Below are positions 1-10,960 of a stretch of 64,000 bases of DNA, piece after piece; within the stretch, counting starts at the first letter, position 1; the number at the start of each line of letters is the position of its first letter. This DNA is from Selaginella tamariscina (Eukaryota > Streptophyta > Lycopodiopsida > Selaginellales > Selaginellaceae). The stretch spans positions 122,345 through 186,344 of the forward strand of contig PUQB01000498.1 in NCBI GenBank assembly GCA_003024785.1, given 5' to 3'. Under the pieces are notes generated by a model that saw only the letters and a program-made list of their open reading frames with translations, was not told the DNA's origin and did no database searches. Made by a program: the position numbers and the translations under genes.

Positions 1-85
1 TAACTGCGGTTGCTTAATAATATGCATGTGCAATAATACATAATTATATAAGATAATATCTCATGCTTTATTAATATACAATGAT

Positions 86-955
86 GGGCGGGATTAATCC
101 CGCCCACGACTCCTCCGACGAGGAACGTGGCGGGATTAATCCCCGCGACTCTACCCCTTCGGAGAGTCGGCGGGATTAATCCCGCGGACTACCCCATCGG
201 AGAGTCGGCGGGATTAATCCCGCCGCGACTCTACCCCTCGAGAGAGTCGGCGGGATTAATCCCGCCGCTTCCCTCGCGAGGAAGTCGGCGGGATTAATCC
301 GCCGCCGACTCTCCCCTCGGAGAGAGTCGGCGGGATTAATCCCGCCGGACTTCCTCGTCGGAGAGAGCGGCGGGATTAATCCCGCCGCGGACTCCCTCCG
401 ACGAGGAAGTACCGGCGGGATTAATCCCCCCGATCTTCCTCGTCGGGAGTGCGGGATTAATCCCGCCGCAAATCCCTCCGACGAAGAGGGGGCGGGATTA
501 ATCCCGCCACAACACTGACGACGAGAATAGGGCGGGATTAACCGCCCACAACACTGACGACGGAGATAGGCGCGGGATTAATCCCGCCCACAACACTGAC
601 GATGGGAATAAGCGCGGATTAATCCCGCCCACAACTCTCTCCGAAACTATGATTTCAAAAGATTCGGGAATCCTGCCCACAAATATTTAAAACAGGAAAG
701 TGGTGGCGAGATTAATCCGCCACCCCTTCTTGCCTCCTAAAATGGTTAGCGAGATTAATCCGAGAACTCTTTTTAATAAATTCAAGTAACTCTTTATCAG
801 TTGAAAGTTATAGTAGGATTAATCCCGCCGCTCTTTTTAAGAGGTGAGAAGCATTGCCCGGCTAATTCTGCCATAGTTATCAAAGAGATGGTGGCGGGAT
901 TAATCCCGCCACCTCTTCAAAGAGCAAAAAAAAATGGCCGGATTAATCCCCCGCC
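86..955. repeat. Palindromic minisatellite array 1 (GGCGGGATTAATCCCGCC)
   Basis: About 19 copies of an 18-bp unit that is its own reverse complement, GGCGGGATTAATCCCGCC, spaced roughly 29-90 bp apart, with cores near 86, 129, 178, 207, 248, 286, 328, 368, 413, 451, 490, 530, 571, 611, 702, 746, 811, 891 and 934. In the first half the spacers are themselves short inverted repeats of the type GACTCTCCCCTC/GGAGAGAGTC, so most of the stretch can fold. Units decay towards the right end. The array is strikingly GC-rich inside very AT-rich DNA. I know no named repeat family with this unit. Confidence 0.9.
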
Positions 956-1611
956 CCGGCTAACCGAAAATTAAGTTAGAAGTATATTTAAACAGGATAA
1001 ATCCCTAACAGCATATATTGTAATCCTAATGCATTCCTAAATCCCTAAATTCTAAAATTTAAGAGAGAATGTAAAAGAGTGAATCTTTATAAATATATTT
1101 AAATTTGTTTATAATACTTACTTGTAAACAGCACTGAAGGCGCCGTGCTTTCCTATAAACAATAGCGCACCCAATTTAATGTCGCTCCTGAGCTGATCAC
1201 TAAGAAGAAAAAAGAAAATCTGAAGAGTGAAAAATAAAGAAATGAAGAAACCCTTGCCAGAGAAAGAACCAGATTGAATTTGAGTGGGAAATTAAATGCA
1301 TTTTCAAATTTACATGTCAGACCGACAATACTTATGTCAGAAATTCGAAATTTTTGAAATAACAGAAAAAAAATTTAAAATGAGTTAAACAAATAACCGA
1401 CAGTCTGACATATATACTCTCCAATTCCAATGAGTGTTTTAAAATTGCATTTAATGTCATTCAAGTGCTTCAAGCTGTTTAATATTACAAAATTTTGTAA
1501 TTATTTTACATTCTTAATATTCAAGTATATATTATTAAGTTTATATTATATATATATATACACTAATACAATAAATAAATTGATATATTATGTATCATTT
1601 AAAATATATTC
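956..1611. other. AT-rich spacer without a recognised gene
   Basis: No coding potential seen. The stretch is AT-rich. The short open frame at about 1430-1615 is low-complexity F/I/Y/N sequence, as expected of AT-rich DNA. Confidence 0.6.
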
Positions 1612-2262
1612 ATAGTCTGTTTATTATTATTATTTTCTTAATTACTCGAGTAATTAATTTACATTTCCTAATATTAATGGGATATTCTTTATTATTTTTT
1701 AATATTCAAAGAATATTCAATATTAAACCTGATTATCATAATTAAATTAGTCTTATTCTTAATTATCTCAGTAATTATTCTACATTTGTATATATTAATG
1801 GATTTTCTCAATTAATTTCTTATTATTTCAAGAATATTCCTATGTTAAACCTTATTATCAATATTAAATTAATATATATTATTAAAACTATATATGACTA
1901 TATATTAGATAAAATGAATGTATAATTTAAAATATGTTCATAGTGTGTATATTAATATCATTTTCTTAATTACTTGAGTAATTAATCTTCTTTATATTAA
2001 TGCAATATTCTTTATTATTTTTTATTATTCCAAGAATATTCAATATTAAACATGATTATCATAATTAATTTAGTTAATTATTTCAGTACTTGATCTACAT
2101 TGTATATATTAATGGGATTTTCTCAATTAATTTCTTATTATTTCAAGAATATTCTAATGTTAAACCTTATTATCAATATTAAATTAATATATATTATTAA
2201 AACTATATATGGCTATATATTAGATAAAATCATATATTATTATGTATAATTTAAAATATGTT
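1612..2262. repeat. Tandem duplication, about 330 bp unit, AT-rich
   Basis: Two diverged direct copies lie end to end (about 1612-1943 and 1943-2262). Each runs from the CATAGTSTGT-type motif through TTAATTACTYGAGTAATTAAT and ATATTCAATATTAAAC to TTATTATCAATATTAAATT. Each copy also contains two related half-units of about 120 bp (ATTAATGG..TTTTCT). No coding potential. Confidence 0.7.
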
Positions 2263-3900
2263 CATAGTGTTTATTAATAATTTTCTTAATTATTCGATGT
2301 TTGTTTTGCACACATATATAAACAAATCATAAATTTATATATACACGTGCACACACGCATTAGAAGCACTTACAGAAACACATATGCACACACATGCACA
2401 TTGCCCTAAACCAAACTTGAAAATATATGTTGCTTCTTTATTGAAAAACATCATGTTCAATGCATGTATGATCTATATGTACTAGTCTGTGTATGTAACA
2501 CATTGAATTTACACATGTAATATATATATGTTGTTGTATACACGTGTGTATGTATATATGTGTACTAATATATGCAATGTGTACGATTTTCATTTTTAAC
2601 ACTTATCTCTTCTCTTCATACATACACAGTGTCACCATGCATAATCCCTTTTCTCATACATACACACCATGCATGATCAATCCATAATATGTAGCATGTC
2701 TCTCTTCTCTCATACATACACACCATGTATGATCCATAATATTACTGATGTTATAATATTATGTAATATGTATAATGTATATCTGTGTATAACACTCACT
2801 CCTCTCATACATAAACACCATGCATGATCCACCTAACCTTAAACCCTAAAACCCTAAACCCTATGTAACACATTGAATTTACACATCTAATATGTATGTA
2901 TGTCTGTGTGTATACACGTGTGTATGTATATGTGTGTACTAATATATGCAATGTGTATGAATTTAATTTGTTAACACTCTCTCTCTTCTCTCAAACATAC
3001 ACACCATGCATGATCCATAATATGTACTCTATCTCTAAATATTAATATGTACTAATATGTATGTATGTCTATGTGATAATACTATATGTGTATATATGTT
3101 TCGCTGCACGTGAAACTTTAACACTCTCATGGACACACACATGTTAAACCCCTGCATGATCTTTATTCTTGGGGTGTATGTGATACCCACACACGCACAC
3201 GCTGATAATATAATGAAAGAATATCGTTTAGGGCGAATCTATAGTTTATTCTTTTTAGGGTTAAGTATATTCTTAAAAAATATTCAATTAGGGTTAATAT
3301 ATTATTTATTCCTTTAGGTTTTGGTATATTCCTAGGGTTTCAAGAAGTAAAGCGGTGTAGGCGGCAGCTGTGAAATCTCCTTCTCTCTCTCACACACAGG
3401 TGAGATCTCTTTCTCTCTCTTTCACACGCACACTCCTGAGTTTATTTATTTATTTTTATTCACATATATATTTATATGTGTGTGTATCTTAATAATATAA
3501 TTTAGATCTCTATCTCTCGCACACACACGCACACTCGTATACATATACACACACAAATATATATAATATATATATGTGTTGTGTTTGTGTGTGTTGTGTT
3601 TTTGTATCTATATAATTATATTAATTTATTAATTTTATCTCTTGCACACGCACGCACACTCCTGTATAATTCTATTTATTTATCTATTTCTCGCACACAC
3701 ACGCACACCCCTATACATACATACATACATACATATATATATATATATATTATATATATAGACACACACACACACACACATATATATGTGTGTGTATATC
3801 AGTAAATTTATTTGATTTGTCTATTCTTGGCACACACACGCACTTTCCTACACACACATATACATATATATGTATATATATATGTGTGTGTGTGTGTGTA
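2263..3900. other. TG/CA microsatellite-rich spacer with direct repeats
   Basis: Non-coding. It contains many (TG)n, (CA)n, (TA)n and CTCTCT tracts. A block from about 2497 (CACATTGAATTTACACATG, then TATACACGTGTGTATG) recurs from about 2868, so part of the stretch is a diverged direct repeat with a period near 370 bp. A very short CCCTAAA-like run sits at about 2839-2863. Short open frames here are microsatellite translations. Confidence 0.6.
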
Positions 3901-4720
3901 GTGGCGGGATTAATCCCACCACTATGGTTAGCCCCTCGGTGACGGGATTAATCCCGCTATATGGTTAGACCCTCTTCGGCGGGATTAATCCCGTCGCTCA
4001 TTCGTTATCCTCATGAGCGGCAGGATTAATCCCCGCCCTTCAGGCAGGCTATTCGGTTAGCCTCATGAGCGGCGGGATTAATCCCCAACCAAAGAGCGAC
4101 GGATTAATCCCGCCGGATTCCGCATAGGGCAGATTAATCCCGCGCTAGGGCCCGAGTGAAGGGCCTGGGCGGCGGGATTAATCTCACCGCATACGCATGC
4201 TCTACGCGGAATCGGGCGATTTTATCCCGCTACCAAAAGCCTCTTGAAGGGCTTAGGCGGCGGGATTAATCCCGTCCGATTTTGCGCAGGGCATTGACAT
4301 TCAACGGGATTAATCCCGACGCCTAGGGCCCAAGTGAAGGCCTGGGCAGCGGATTAATCCCGCCGAGCCTTCAATGCCTGTTGAAGGGATGAATCCCGCC
4401 ACCCTTTCCTTTTTTCTCCATTGGTGAAACGTTTCTGTCTGAGACGTAGAAGGTTTACAACATACCAATGGAGGGACTGGGAAGGGTGGCGAGATTCATT
4501 TCACCATCCCTTACATGGTGGTGAGATTAATCCCGCCGCCTTTCTGGAGCCACTAAAGGGGTGTGCCAAATAAATCCTACCAAGTTCTCTCTGAGACCGA
4601 GAAAGGTGGCAGGATTAATCCTGCACTCCCGTTCAGGCCTCTAGAAAGGTGGCGAGATTAATCCCGTCCACTCTTTCAGGAGGCATTGAAGGGGTGGCAA
4701 GATTAATCCCGCCGCACCTT
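3901..4720. repeat. Palindromic minisatellite array 2 (same unit as array 1)
   Basis: About 19 more diverged copies of the GGCGGGATTAATCCCGCC palindrome, with cores near 3900, 3939, 3979, 4019, 4071, 4097, 4128, 4171, 4213, 4258, 4304, 4347, 4383, 4487, 4521, 4568, 4607, 4651 and 4696. Spacers differ from those of array 1 (for example GTTAGCCCCTC and GGGCCCAAGTGAAGG types) and partly repeat among themselves. Copies are more mutated than in array 1, but most keep the GATTAATCCCG core. Confidence 0.85.
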
Positions 4721-4827
4721 CTATGTGAATATATATGTGTATTAGTATATACAAGTTGCATATCTCATTTTATTTACTTTTATCATCTTATCATAATATT
4801 TCGAGTAAAAGCTAGGAATCTATGTAA

Positions 4828-4914
4828 AACTGTCCAGAGTTCACATTTGTGGTGGTTCTAAAACGAAATGTTATCTTTCTTTTGCACTAGCACAAATGTG
4901 AGCTTTGGACAGTT
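4828..4914. repeat. Near-perfect hairpin (24-bp arms)
   Basis: The left arm 4828-4851 and right arm 4891-4914 are reverse complements over 24 bp with two mismatches, separated by a loop of about 39 bp. Arm sequence begins AACTGTCC and ends CACATTTGTG. The size fits a plant microRNA or siRNA foldback or a very small MITE. No target-site duplication is evident. It lies in the spacer between palindromic array 2 and the ParB-methyltransferase relic; I see nothing else in 4721-5158. Confidence 0.6.
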
Positions 4915-5533
4915 AATTCTGTCCATTTCTCTTTGTGTATTATTTTGTATATTCGGGTTTATACAAGTGTGTGTGCGTTTTTATATGATTTGTATTCATA
5001 GTGATCATTTTGCAAAAGAATAATTTAATTAAACAAGGAGATCAAGTCATTAGTATGAAGTCGTCGTTAAATTCTGGGTAAGAATTAAAATAAAATCTGT
5101 TATACTTGGATATGTATTTGAAAAATTAATCATTTTTATATTCAGATGTGGAATTGAGGTGATATTGAAGATGAGAGCAAGAGAAGAGATGGGTAGGGGG
5201 ATTCTGGAATCAACTTGGCCATATTTCAAACTAAATGGGAAGTGCATTGGAACAACCATGGTTGTTGTCAAACTAACCTCTGTCACATCGCATGGACAAG
5301 CGAAACAATGGAAAGTGGGTGTGTTAGTCAAGCATTCGAAAGCATGTTGCGAACCCAGATTGAACGATGCTCGACACATATGCCTTGTTCCATCCAATGT
5401 CACGTTCTCGGATCCAGAGGTTGCCAGTTACAACATTAATTTCGGGTGGTCTTGTCGACTTGTGGATAATAACGTTCACGTGTTCACTAATGATGTTGAT
5501 CGTGGAGTTCTTCTTCAACTCAACGAAAGGCCA

Positions 5534-6138
5534 TCTATGGAGGGGATCCAACTGGATGTCTACTTCGAAGATCTTCAGACTCATCAAGTAGATGTATTCT
5601 CAGTAGAGATTGCTTCACAATACAGAAAATCCACAAGTGGAGCAATCGTCCCTCTTCATATTCAAGAAGAACACAGCGACATCATAAGGGAGATCGAGAG
5701 GGTGGCTTGGTCTCAAGTTCTTTACAGATCACATTCAATTTGCTTAGAAAATTTCGGGAGCTGAAAGAGTGTGTCGAGAACATTAGAACATCATCAATCG
5801 GGGATCACACATGTTGATTCGGATCGTAGAAGAAAATCTATGGAGGGGATCCAACTGGATGTCTACTTCGAAGATCTTCAGACTCATCAGTAGGTGTATT
5901 CTCAGCAGAGATTGCTTCACAATACAGAAAATTCACAAGTGGAGCAATCGTCCCTCTTCACATTCAAGAAGAACACAGCGACATCATAAGGAAGATTGAG
6001 AGGGTGGCTTGGTCTCAGGTTCTTTACAGATCACGTTCAATTTGCTTAAAAATTTTGGGAGCTGAAAGAGTGTGCCGAGAACATTAGAATAGCATCAGTC
6101 GGGGATCACACATGTTGATTCGGATCGTAGAAGAAAAT
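5534..6138 (+). repeat. Tandem duplication of about 302 bp inside the ParB-methylase relic
   Basis: Copy 1 (5534-5836) and copy 2 (5837-6138) are nearly identical. Both start at TCTATGGAGGGGATCCAACT and end at GGATCGTAGAAGAAAAT. They differ by scattered substitutions and a couple of one-base indels. Copy 1 is in frame with the upstream 201-codon frame; copy 2 has an early stop (TAG after ACTCATCAG). The high identity suggests a recent local duplication that helped break the gene. Confidence 0.85.
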
Positions 6139-6771
6139 CCTCGATCGTTTTGTCAGCTGCATTTGTGGCATCCCATGCTGCAATAAGGCACAAGGAAATG
6201 ATGTTGGATGATAGGATTTACGAGTGTAGGATTAAGTATTGCAGCGTCAGCCCAAACTTCAATTACAGGCCACTCAACTAGGAACGTGTTGTTGAGCTCA
6301 TGGAGAAGATGAAGGACGACAATTCTTACACTATTCCACATAATACTGTTTTGTGCGTATACTATGAGAGAAACAAAGGCATTGACAAGTGTGGATCACA
6401 ACACCGAAACAAATGAGGAAGGTTCAGACGGAGAATAGAAAATCAATTAAGTACTACATCATTAGTGGCCAGCACACAATAATGGCAGCCCAACGACTTC
6501 TCGACGAACACAATAAAGGAACGATGGCAACAAAACTTTCTGAGCATACCCGTGAGAAGCTGACGAAAAGATCAGCGTTTTTAGTGAAGCGAATCTCACA
6601 ATCGAGCAATACCATAAGTTATCGGGGAATGGGACACTGCAGACACCAACACTACAACAGCAAAATATGGGAGAAATTCAAACACACGCGAGTCGTGTGG
6701 GAATCTCTTCAGCGACCACAAAGAGCTACCGCAGAAATACACAATCTGCAGACTACTAGATAAGCAAATTG

Positions 6772-6800
6772 TTTGGGCGGGATTTATCTTGCGGGTATAT
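6772..6800. repeat. Isolated degenerate copy of the palindromic unit
   Basis: GGGCGGGATTTATCTTGCGGG matches the minisatellite unit with few changes. It sits about 2 kb from array 2, in the ParB-methylase relic just upstream of a TTTTTTTTCCAG polypyrimidine/acceptor-like stretch, so probably in a former intron. Confidence 0.55.
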
Positions 6801-8723
6801 TAATCTGTCTTTTTTTTCCAGAGAGTTGAAAAATTGTAGCAGTTGATTTGCCTAGGTGGGCGGAAGGAAACATCCTTTTTGATGATGTTGATTTCTTGTC
6901 CCGAGGATAGGATCTTTGCCAAATGGTTGGGGATTATGAAATCCTTTGCAAAAGGAACACTGAAGAAGAAGCAGACAAGTGAAGAGGAGCCCTCAGAGAA
7001 GTCTGCAAAGAAAACCCAGTAAGACGCCAAAGTCTAAGTCTGTTCAATCTATAAAGGATGTAGACAACGATTTCAAGCTCACATGGTTGAAGCCTTTAAA
7101 TGGAACAACGATGGAGGAGATGAAAGTCTTGGCTGATTTGGTGATTGATGGCAAATTACAGATTAACAACAGTAGTCCCACCTCTCCTTTTCATCTCAAG
7201 GCAATGGAGTTGAAGATGGTCAGGCACTTCAAGGAGTGGTTGGAAATACACTGCCACAAACTGGGTTGGACCTCGGCTTCAACATACGAAGAGGTCAAAA
7301 TATTTGCATGTGACAAACGATGATATGCTTGTCGAATGGGTGAATCAATCGGAAGATCTGGGCAAGAATCTATTGCATGCCAACACCAAGAAGGAGAACA
7401 TTGCGATGACGCCTTCTCTATGGCAATCCTTCAGCAGCGGAGAACCGAGTTGAACCTTATAAAGGAGGATACTACGAATCACGACAAGCCCTACAGATGT
7501 TTGTTGTTGGATTCGGAGACTTTATGGGGTACCATCACTGCTTGTAGGAAACCGTTTCAATTGTTCGTGATGGATTGGCAGGTGTCAAAAAATCCTTCGA
7601 CAGACAGGACATTAGAGGATTTGGTGGAGAAACTTAGCCGTGCAAGCATGTACAAAGAAGGTATTATTATTGAATTCATACTTGCACTCTTGACTGATAT
7701 CTACGTTTTCAGGTATTTATTTCTTGATTCTTGCTCATGTCACCGATATTTTTGCCTTCGCCTTTGCCAAGAGGAATAAACTTCGTTGGACAGGATTTTA
7801 TATGAATGATGCTGATCCGAAGTGCATTGATTCGGTTGTTCACTTGGTTGTTAGGAATGCGCCAAATAACTTCAAACTTCTAAATGACTGGACAGGCATC
7901 TGTTTGCACTCCAACGGCCCTGAACCTCCATTCGATACACCGATAGCTGAGAGTGATTCGACAATGTACGTTATCCAAACATTACAAGTCAAGGCACGGA
8001 GCATCGTCAACTTAATCAGGGGTCCTCACAGTGATGCGTGAGTTTTTGACTACTGCACTAGGGGGTCCGTCTGAAGGAGTGTTACCTTCGGATACATGTG
8101 TGTTTGCCGTTGAAAAGGATAAGACCATGGTTGAGGACCTGAACAAGTGGATAGAGAGGTTCTCAACTGATTATCCCAACAAACCCATACAGGAGTATTT
8201 GAGAAAGTTCCCTCCGATAAGTGCGATAGCTCTGAAGACGAATCTGGTTTAATGTCGGAGTCTGAGGACGAACTTCAATCAGATATTAGACCGGAAGTTA
8301 TCTCGAGGAGTACAGAACATTCACACACTTCATTACCCATAGAAACATCAACAGAAGATACGGAAGATCTTGAACCATCTCACAAGCCTAAACCTTCGCC
8401 TCATTCAGAAGGTAATAGCGAAGAAGAATTGTTAATGAGTTCTTAGAGTGACGAATAGTTGTAAATGAGTGTAACATAAGCATTTTTGTATATTTCGTTT
8501 ATATTTGTACAGAAATAAATTCTCAAGGATTAATGAAGCTTTTAGTTCAAACATGGGTCACACATTAACAAGGTAAATAATATACCTTGATAATTTTAAG
8601 GTCAGCTAACTATCATTTTGCAGATGTAATGAAACAGTTGAGAACATGGATTTTCAGCATTAAGAGAGGGGTTTGGCGACAATTTCTTGTGCCACATGTC
8701 AGAATGACAAGTTCATGTAGGAA

Positions 8724-9668
8724 ATGATAATAATGCAGCTCAAAACATCATTACCATGGGGCCACTTCATTTTTTCATCATCATTTCTATTGGCTTCAGT
8801 TCCGAAATCAATTTCTTCAGCGCCTGCAATATCTGAATCTTGTAAGGACGATGTACAATTAAATGATAAAGGGATAGGCAACAAAATAGTGTCAACAGAT
8901 AAATGTGAAAGGGAGCAAACAAGTGATTTGTAAAGTATTCAAGAGGCAACGCTATCCCATGTTACTCATGGCCATATTGTGTTTTGGATGTCAATGGTGT
9001 TCTGCTTCATCGACAAAGGCCCGAGGATAGGAAAAAAGAAATCAAACAAGGAGATTTCATTCCTTGTCATGGTAAATTTCGATATGATATTATTTTTTGT
9101 CCAGGGTTGGATCGTCTTTTCAAAAGCTTAAAGAGATGGGTGCGCTTGTGGGATTTGGTCATGCATGCAGATTCACAACTTAACACGCTGTTGAATTTGC
9201 TTAAGAAACATTGTATGTTGCAGAAGAGGTGATTTGTAAAGATTAGATTTTTGACCAGCGAATGTGTTATAAACCTCTCAAATTTCACAATATAAAAGGA
9301 AAGCAAGCCATACTTCTTCAAGAATGAAAGATTAATTGGGCTTCATGGGGATATCAGTCACTTAAGGATAATGAAGAATGCACATATCTTAGTGGTAGAC
9401 GACTCTCCTTAGAAGGCTATGCTCAACCAAACATTGCTTGTATTCATCCAATCACTTTCGATCCATTTTAATACGATATTATGGATGAGCTAGTGAATTA
9501 CTTGGATACGTGCCTAGAAAGAAGAATCTCGAAAACTTTTGTGAGCAGTATCCACCGTATCAAACATTTCCTAAAGCTTTTCTTTCTTGTGATTTTGAGT
9601 TTTATAAAATGAAGGATAGCAACCGGGCGCTTTATAATATTATTCTTAAGGAACGTCATTTTTAGATG
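8724..9668 (+). pseudogene. Broken FCP1/SCP-like HAD phosphatase gene
   Basis: Frame pieces recall the FCP1 homology (NIF-like) phosphatase fold. In order: VLDVNGVLLHR (HAD motif I; the plant LDxNGLL form with Asn for the second Asp) near 8970-9015; PGLDRLFKSLKR near 9105; a stretch resembling the VWSSA motif but disrupted (WDLVMHADSQLNTLL) near 9150; KPYFFKNERL near 9305; AHILVVDDSP (the NTLLVDDSP motif) near 9380; and a C-terminal part, NLENFCEQYPPYQTFPKAF, ending at a stop near 9668. The family dephosphorylates phospho-Ser, classically of the RNA polymerase II CTD. Several frame changes and a stop right after DDSP make a working protein unlikely. It follows the methylase relic on the same strand with a gap of about 280 bp. 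Confidence 0.6.
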
Positions 9669-10139
9669 AGCCTTTATGCAGACCTGGTCTTATTACATCT
9701 TATGTATTAACAAGGATGGCAACTCCAATTGCATTCGTGAATGAAGTGGTGGCAACAACATCAAGATATTGACCAAAATGATTCGATTAATCCGGAGAGT
9801 GATGATTTAGACAAAATGAGGAGATTTCTCTGTATGGTTAGGAAGAAAGTATTTATAAATAAATTAACATATTGATAAGGAAATGATTTCATTTGTAATT
9901 ATGTTTGATAGTATTTCTTAATTATTGTAAACTATTTTTAGAATAATATGAATATTCTAAGATATTTTAGGAATATTCCTTACTAAGTAAGGTTATTGAA
10001 GGATTAATTAATTAATTAATTAATATTTAAGGCTTAATTACATATTAATTAAATGATTAATTAATATTTAAAACTTAAGTATTAATTAGTAATTTATTTT
10101 ATATTCCCATTTTCATGTATCATGCCCACTTAGTTACAA
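9669..10139. other. AT-rich spacer
   Basis: No gene recognised. A run of TTAATTAA/ATTAATTAAT repeats lies at about 10000-10100, next to the truncated 5' side of the chromovirus element. No 5' LTR was found here. Confidence 0.5.
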
Positions 10140-10960
10140 CGTGTATGTTACCGGATGCCCAAACATTAGCAAAGATCATGCAGCAAGCTGTTCGTTACGA
10201 CAACTGTTTATTCGAGCATTGTCAGGAAAGATCCCGTCAGTAGTTCCTACAAACCAACCCTGCAGCTATAGTACATGTTCCTGCACCACCTTCTGGAGTA
10301 GTTCCTATGGAGGTTGAGAAATCCAAATGTGGCTCTCTTTCTGCTACTGAGAAGCAACTTCGCCGCAATGAGAACCTATGCTTGTATTGTGGTGAAGCAA
10401 GACATAAGGTGGCAGAATTCCTATTAAAACCAGGAAGTTCAAGACGCGTGAAGTTGAAGTTGAAGTTCAGTCGGAAAACTTCAATGTCCACTTCGTCTAG
10501 GAGTTGCAAAGTTGGATGTAGGTGCAGGCTCCATTAGTGCTACTCATACCATTCCATCACTTAAGTTTCCTGTACACATTCATCTTAATAATCGAGAGCT
10601 TATGGAGTTTGCCCTGTTAGACACTAGTGCAAATGCATGCTTCATGGATGACACTTTTCCAACTCAACATGGCATTTCGGTGGTGAAGTTGAAGCGTGCA
10701 GTTCCTGTAGAGGTGGTCGATGGGCGTCTGATTGCTTCTGGCGCAGTTACCCATGCTACCGAACCTCTCTCCTGCAGTCATGGTGCATTCAACTATTCAA
10801 TTTCCTTCAACTTGATCAAGACTCGGTCGACTCCCATCATTTGGGCATGCCATGGTTCGTTGTTGCAAATCCGCAGATTGACTGGAGGTCTAGGATACTC
10901 ACGTTTTCCTCTCCGGCAGCCAGGATCAATCATGTACCTTCCTACGTGCAGGATACATCC
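10140..10960 (+). pseudogene. Retrotransposon gag C-terminus and aspartic protease remnant
   Basis: PDAQTLAKIMQQAVRYDN followed by a CCHC zinc knuckle, CLYCGEARHK, whose last Cys is replaced by Phe (GAATTC) at about 10378-10420. The protease follows at about 10600-10700, with ALLDTSANACFMDD where the family has the active-site D-S/T-G-A; here the Gly is Ser. Two frames are needed. After about 10960 the frame becomes a Ser/Pro/Thr/Val-rich linker of repeated PVxxSSNPV-type blocks up to about 11340, then runs into reverse transcriptase. Confidence 0.7.

Larger units (their letters stand above)
5159..8446 (+). pseudogene. Decayed ParB-like / DNA amino-methyltransferase-like fusion gene
   Basis: Reading-frame pieces in one order look like a single broken gene. 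An unrecognised N-terminal part spans 5159-5764. A ParB/sulfiredoxin-like part spans about 6205-6510: NYRPLN, then ERVVELMEKMK, then YYIISGQHTIMAAQ, the last resembling the GxHR motif. A Lys-rich linker lies near 6960-7060. The methyltransferase-like part runs about 7320-8250: TPSLWQSF, then LLLDSETLWG (DPPW-like motif IV), then VFDYCTRGSV and CVFAVEKD (AdoMet motif I and following acidic residue), so motif IV precedes motif I as in beta-class enzymes. An acidic Ser/Glu tail ends at 8446. A clean 52-bp GT-AG intron, 7661-7712, joins YKEG to IYFLILAHV in frame. At least five stops or frame shifts break the rest (near 6280, 6410, 7310, 7440 and 8040). ParB-methylase fusions are known in phages and bacteria and similar proteins occur in some eukaryotes; the exact family is inference. 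Confidence 0.55.

Noticed and set aside
498..680. Minus-strand open frame across the palindromic array
   Set aside because: Its repeated peptide merely translates the minisatellite unit.
2839..2863. Telomere-type CCCTAAA run
   Set aside because: Only about three imperfect units inside AT-rich spacer. It is too short to mark a telomere or an interstitial telomeric tract.
86..4720. CRISPR-like appearance of the repeat-spacer arrays
   Set aside because: The units are full palindromes with variable spacing and related spacers, in a eukaryotic nuclear context without cas genes. This is a minisatellite-type array.
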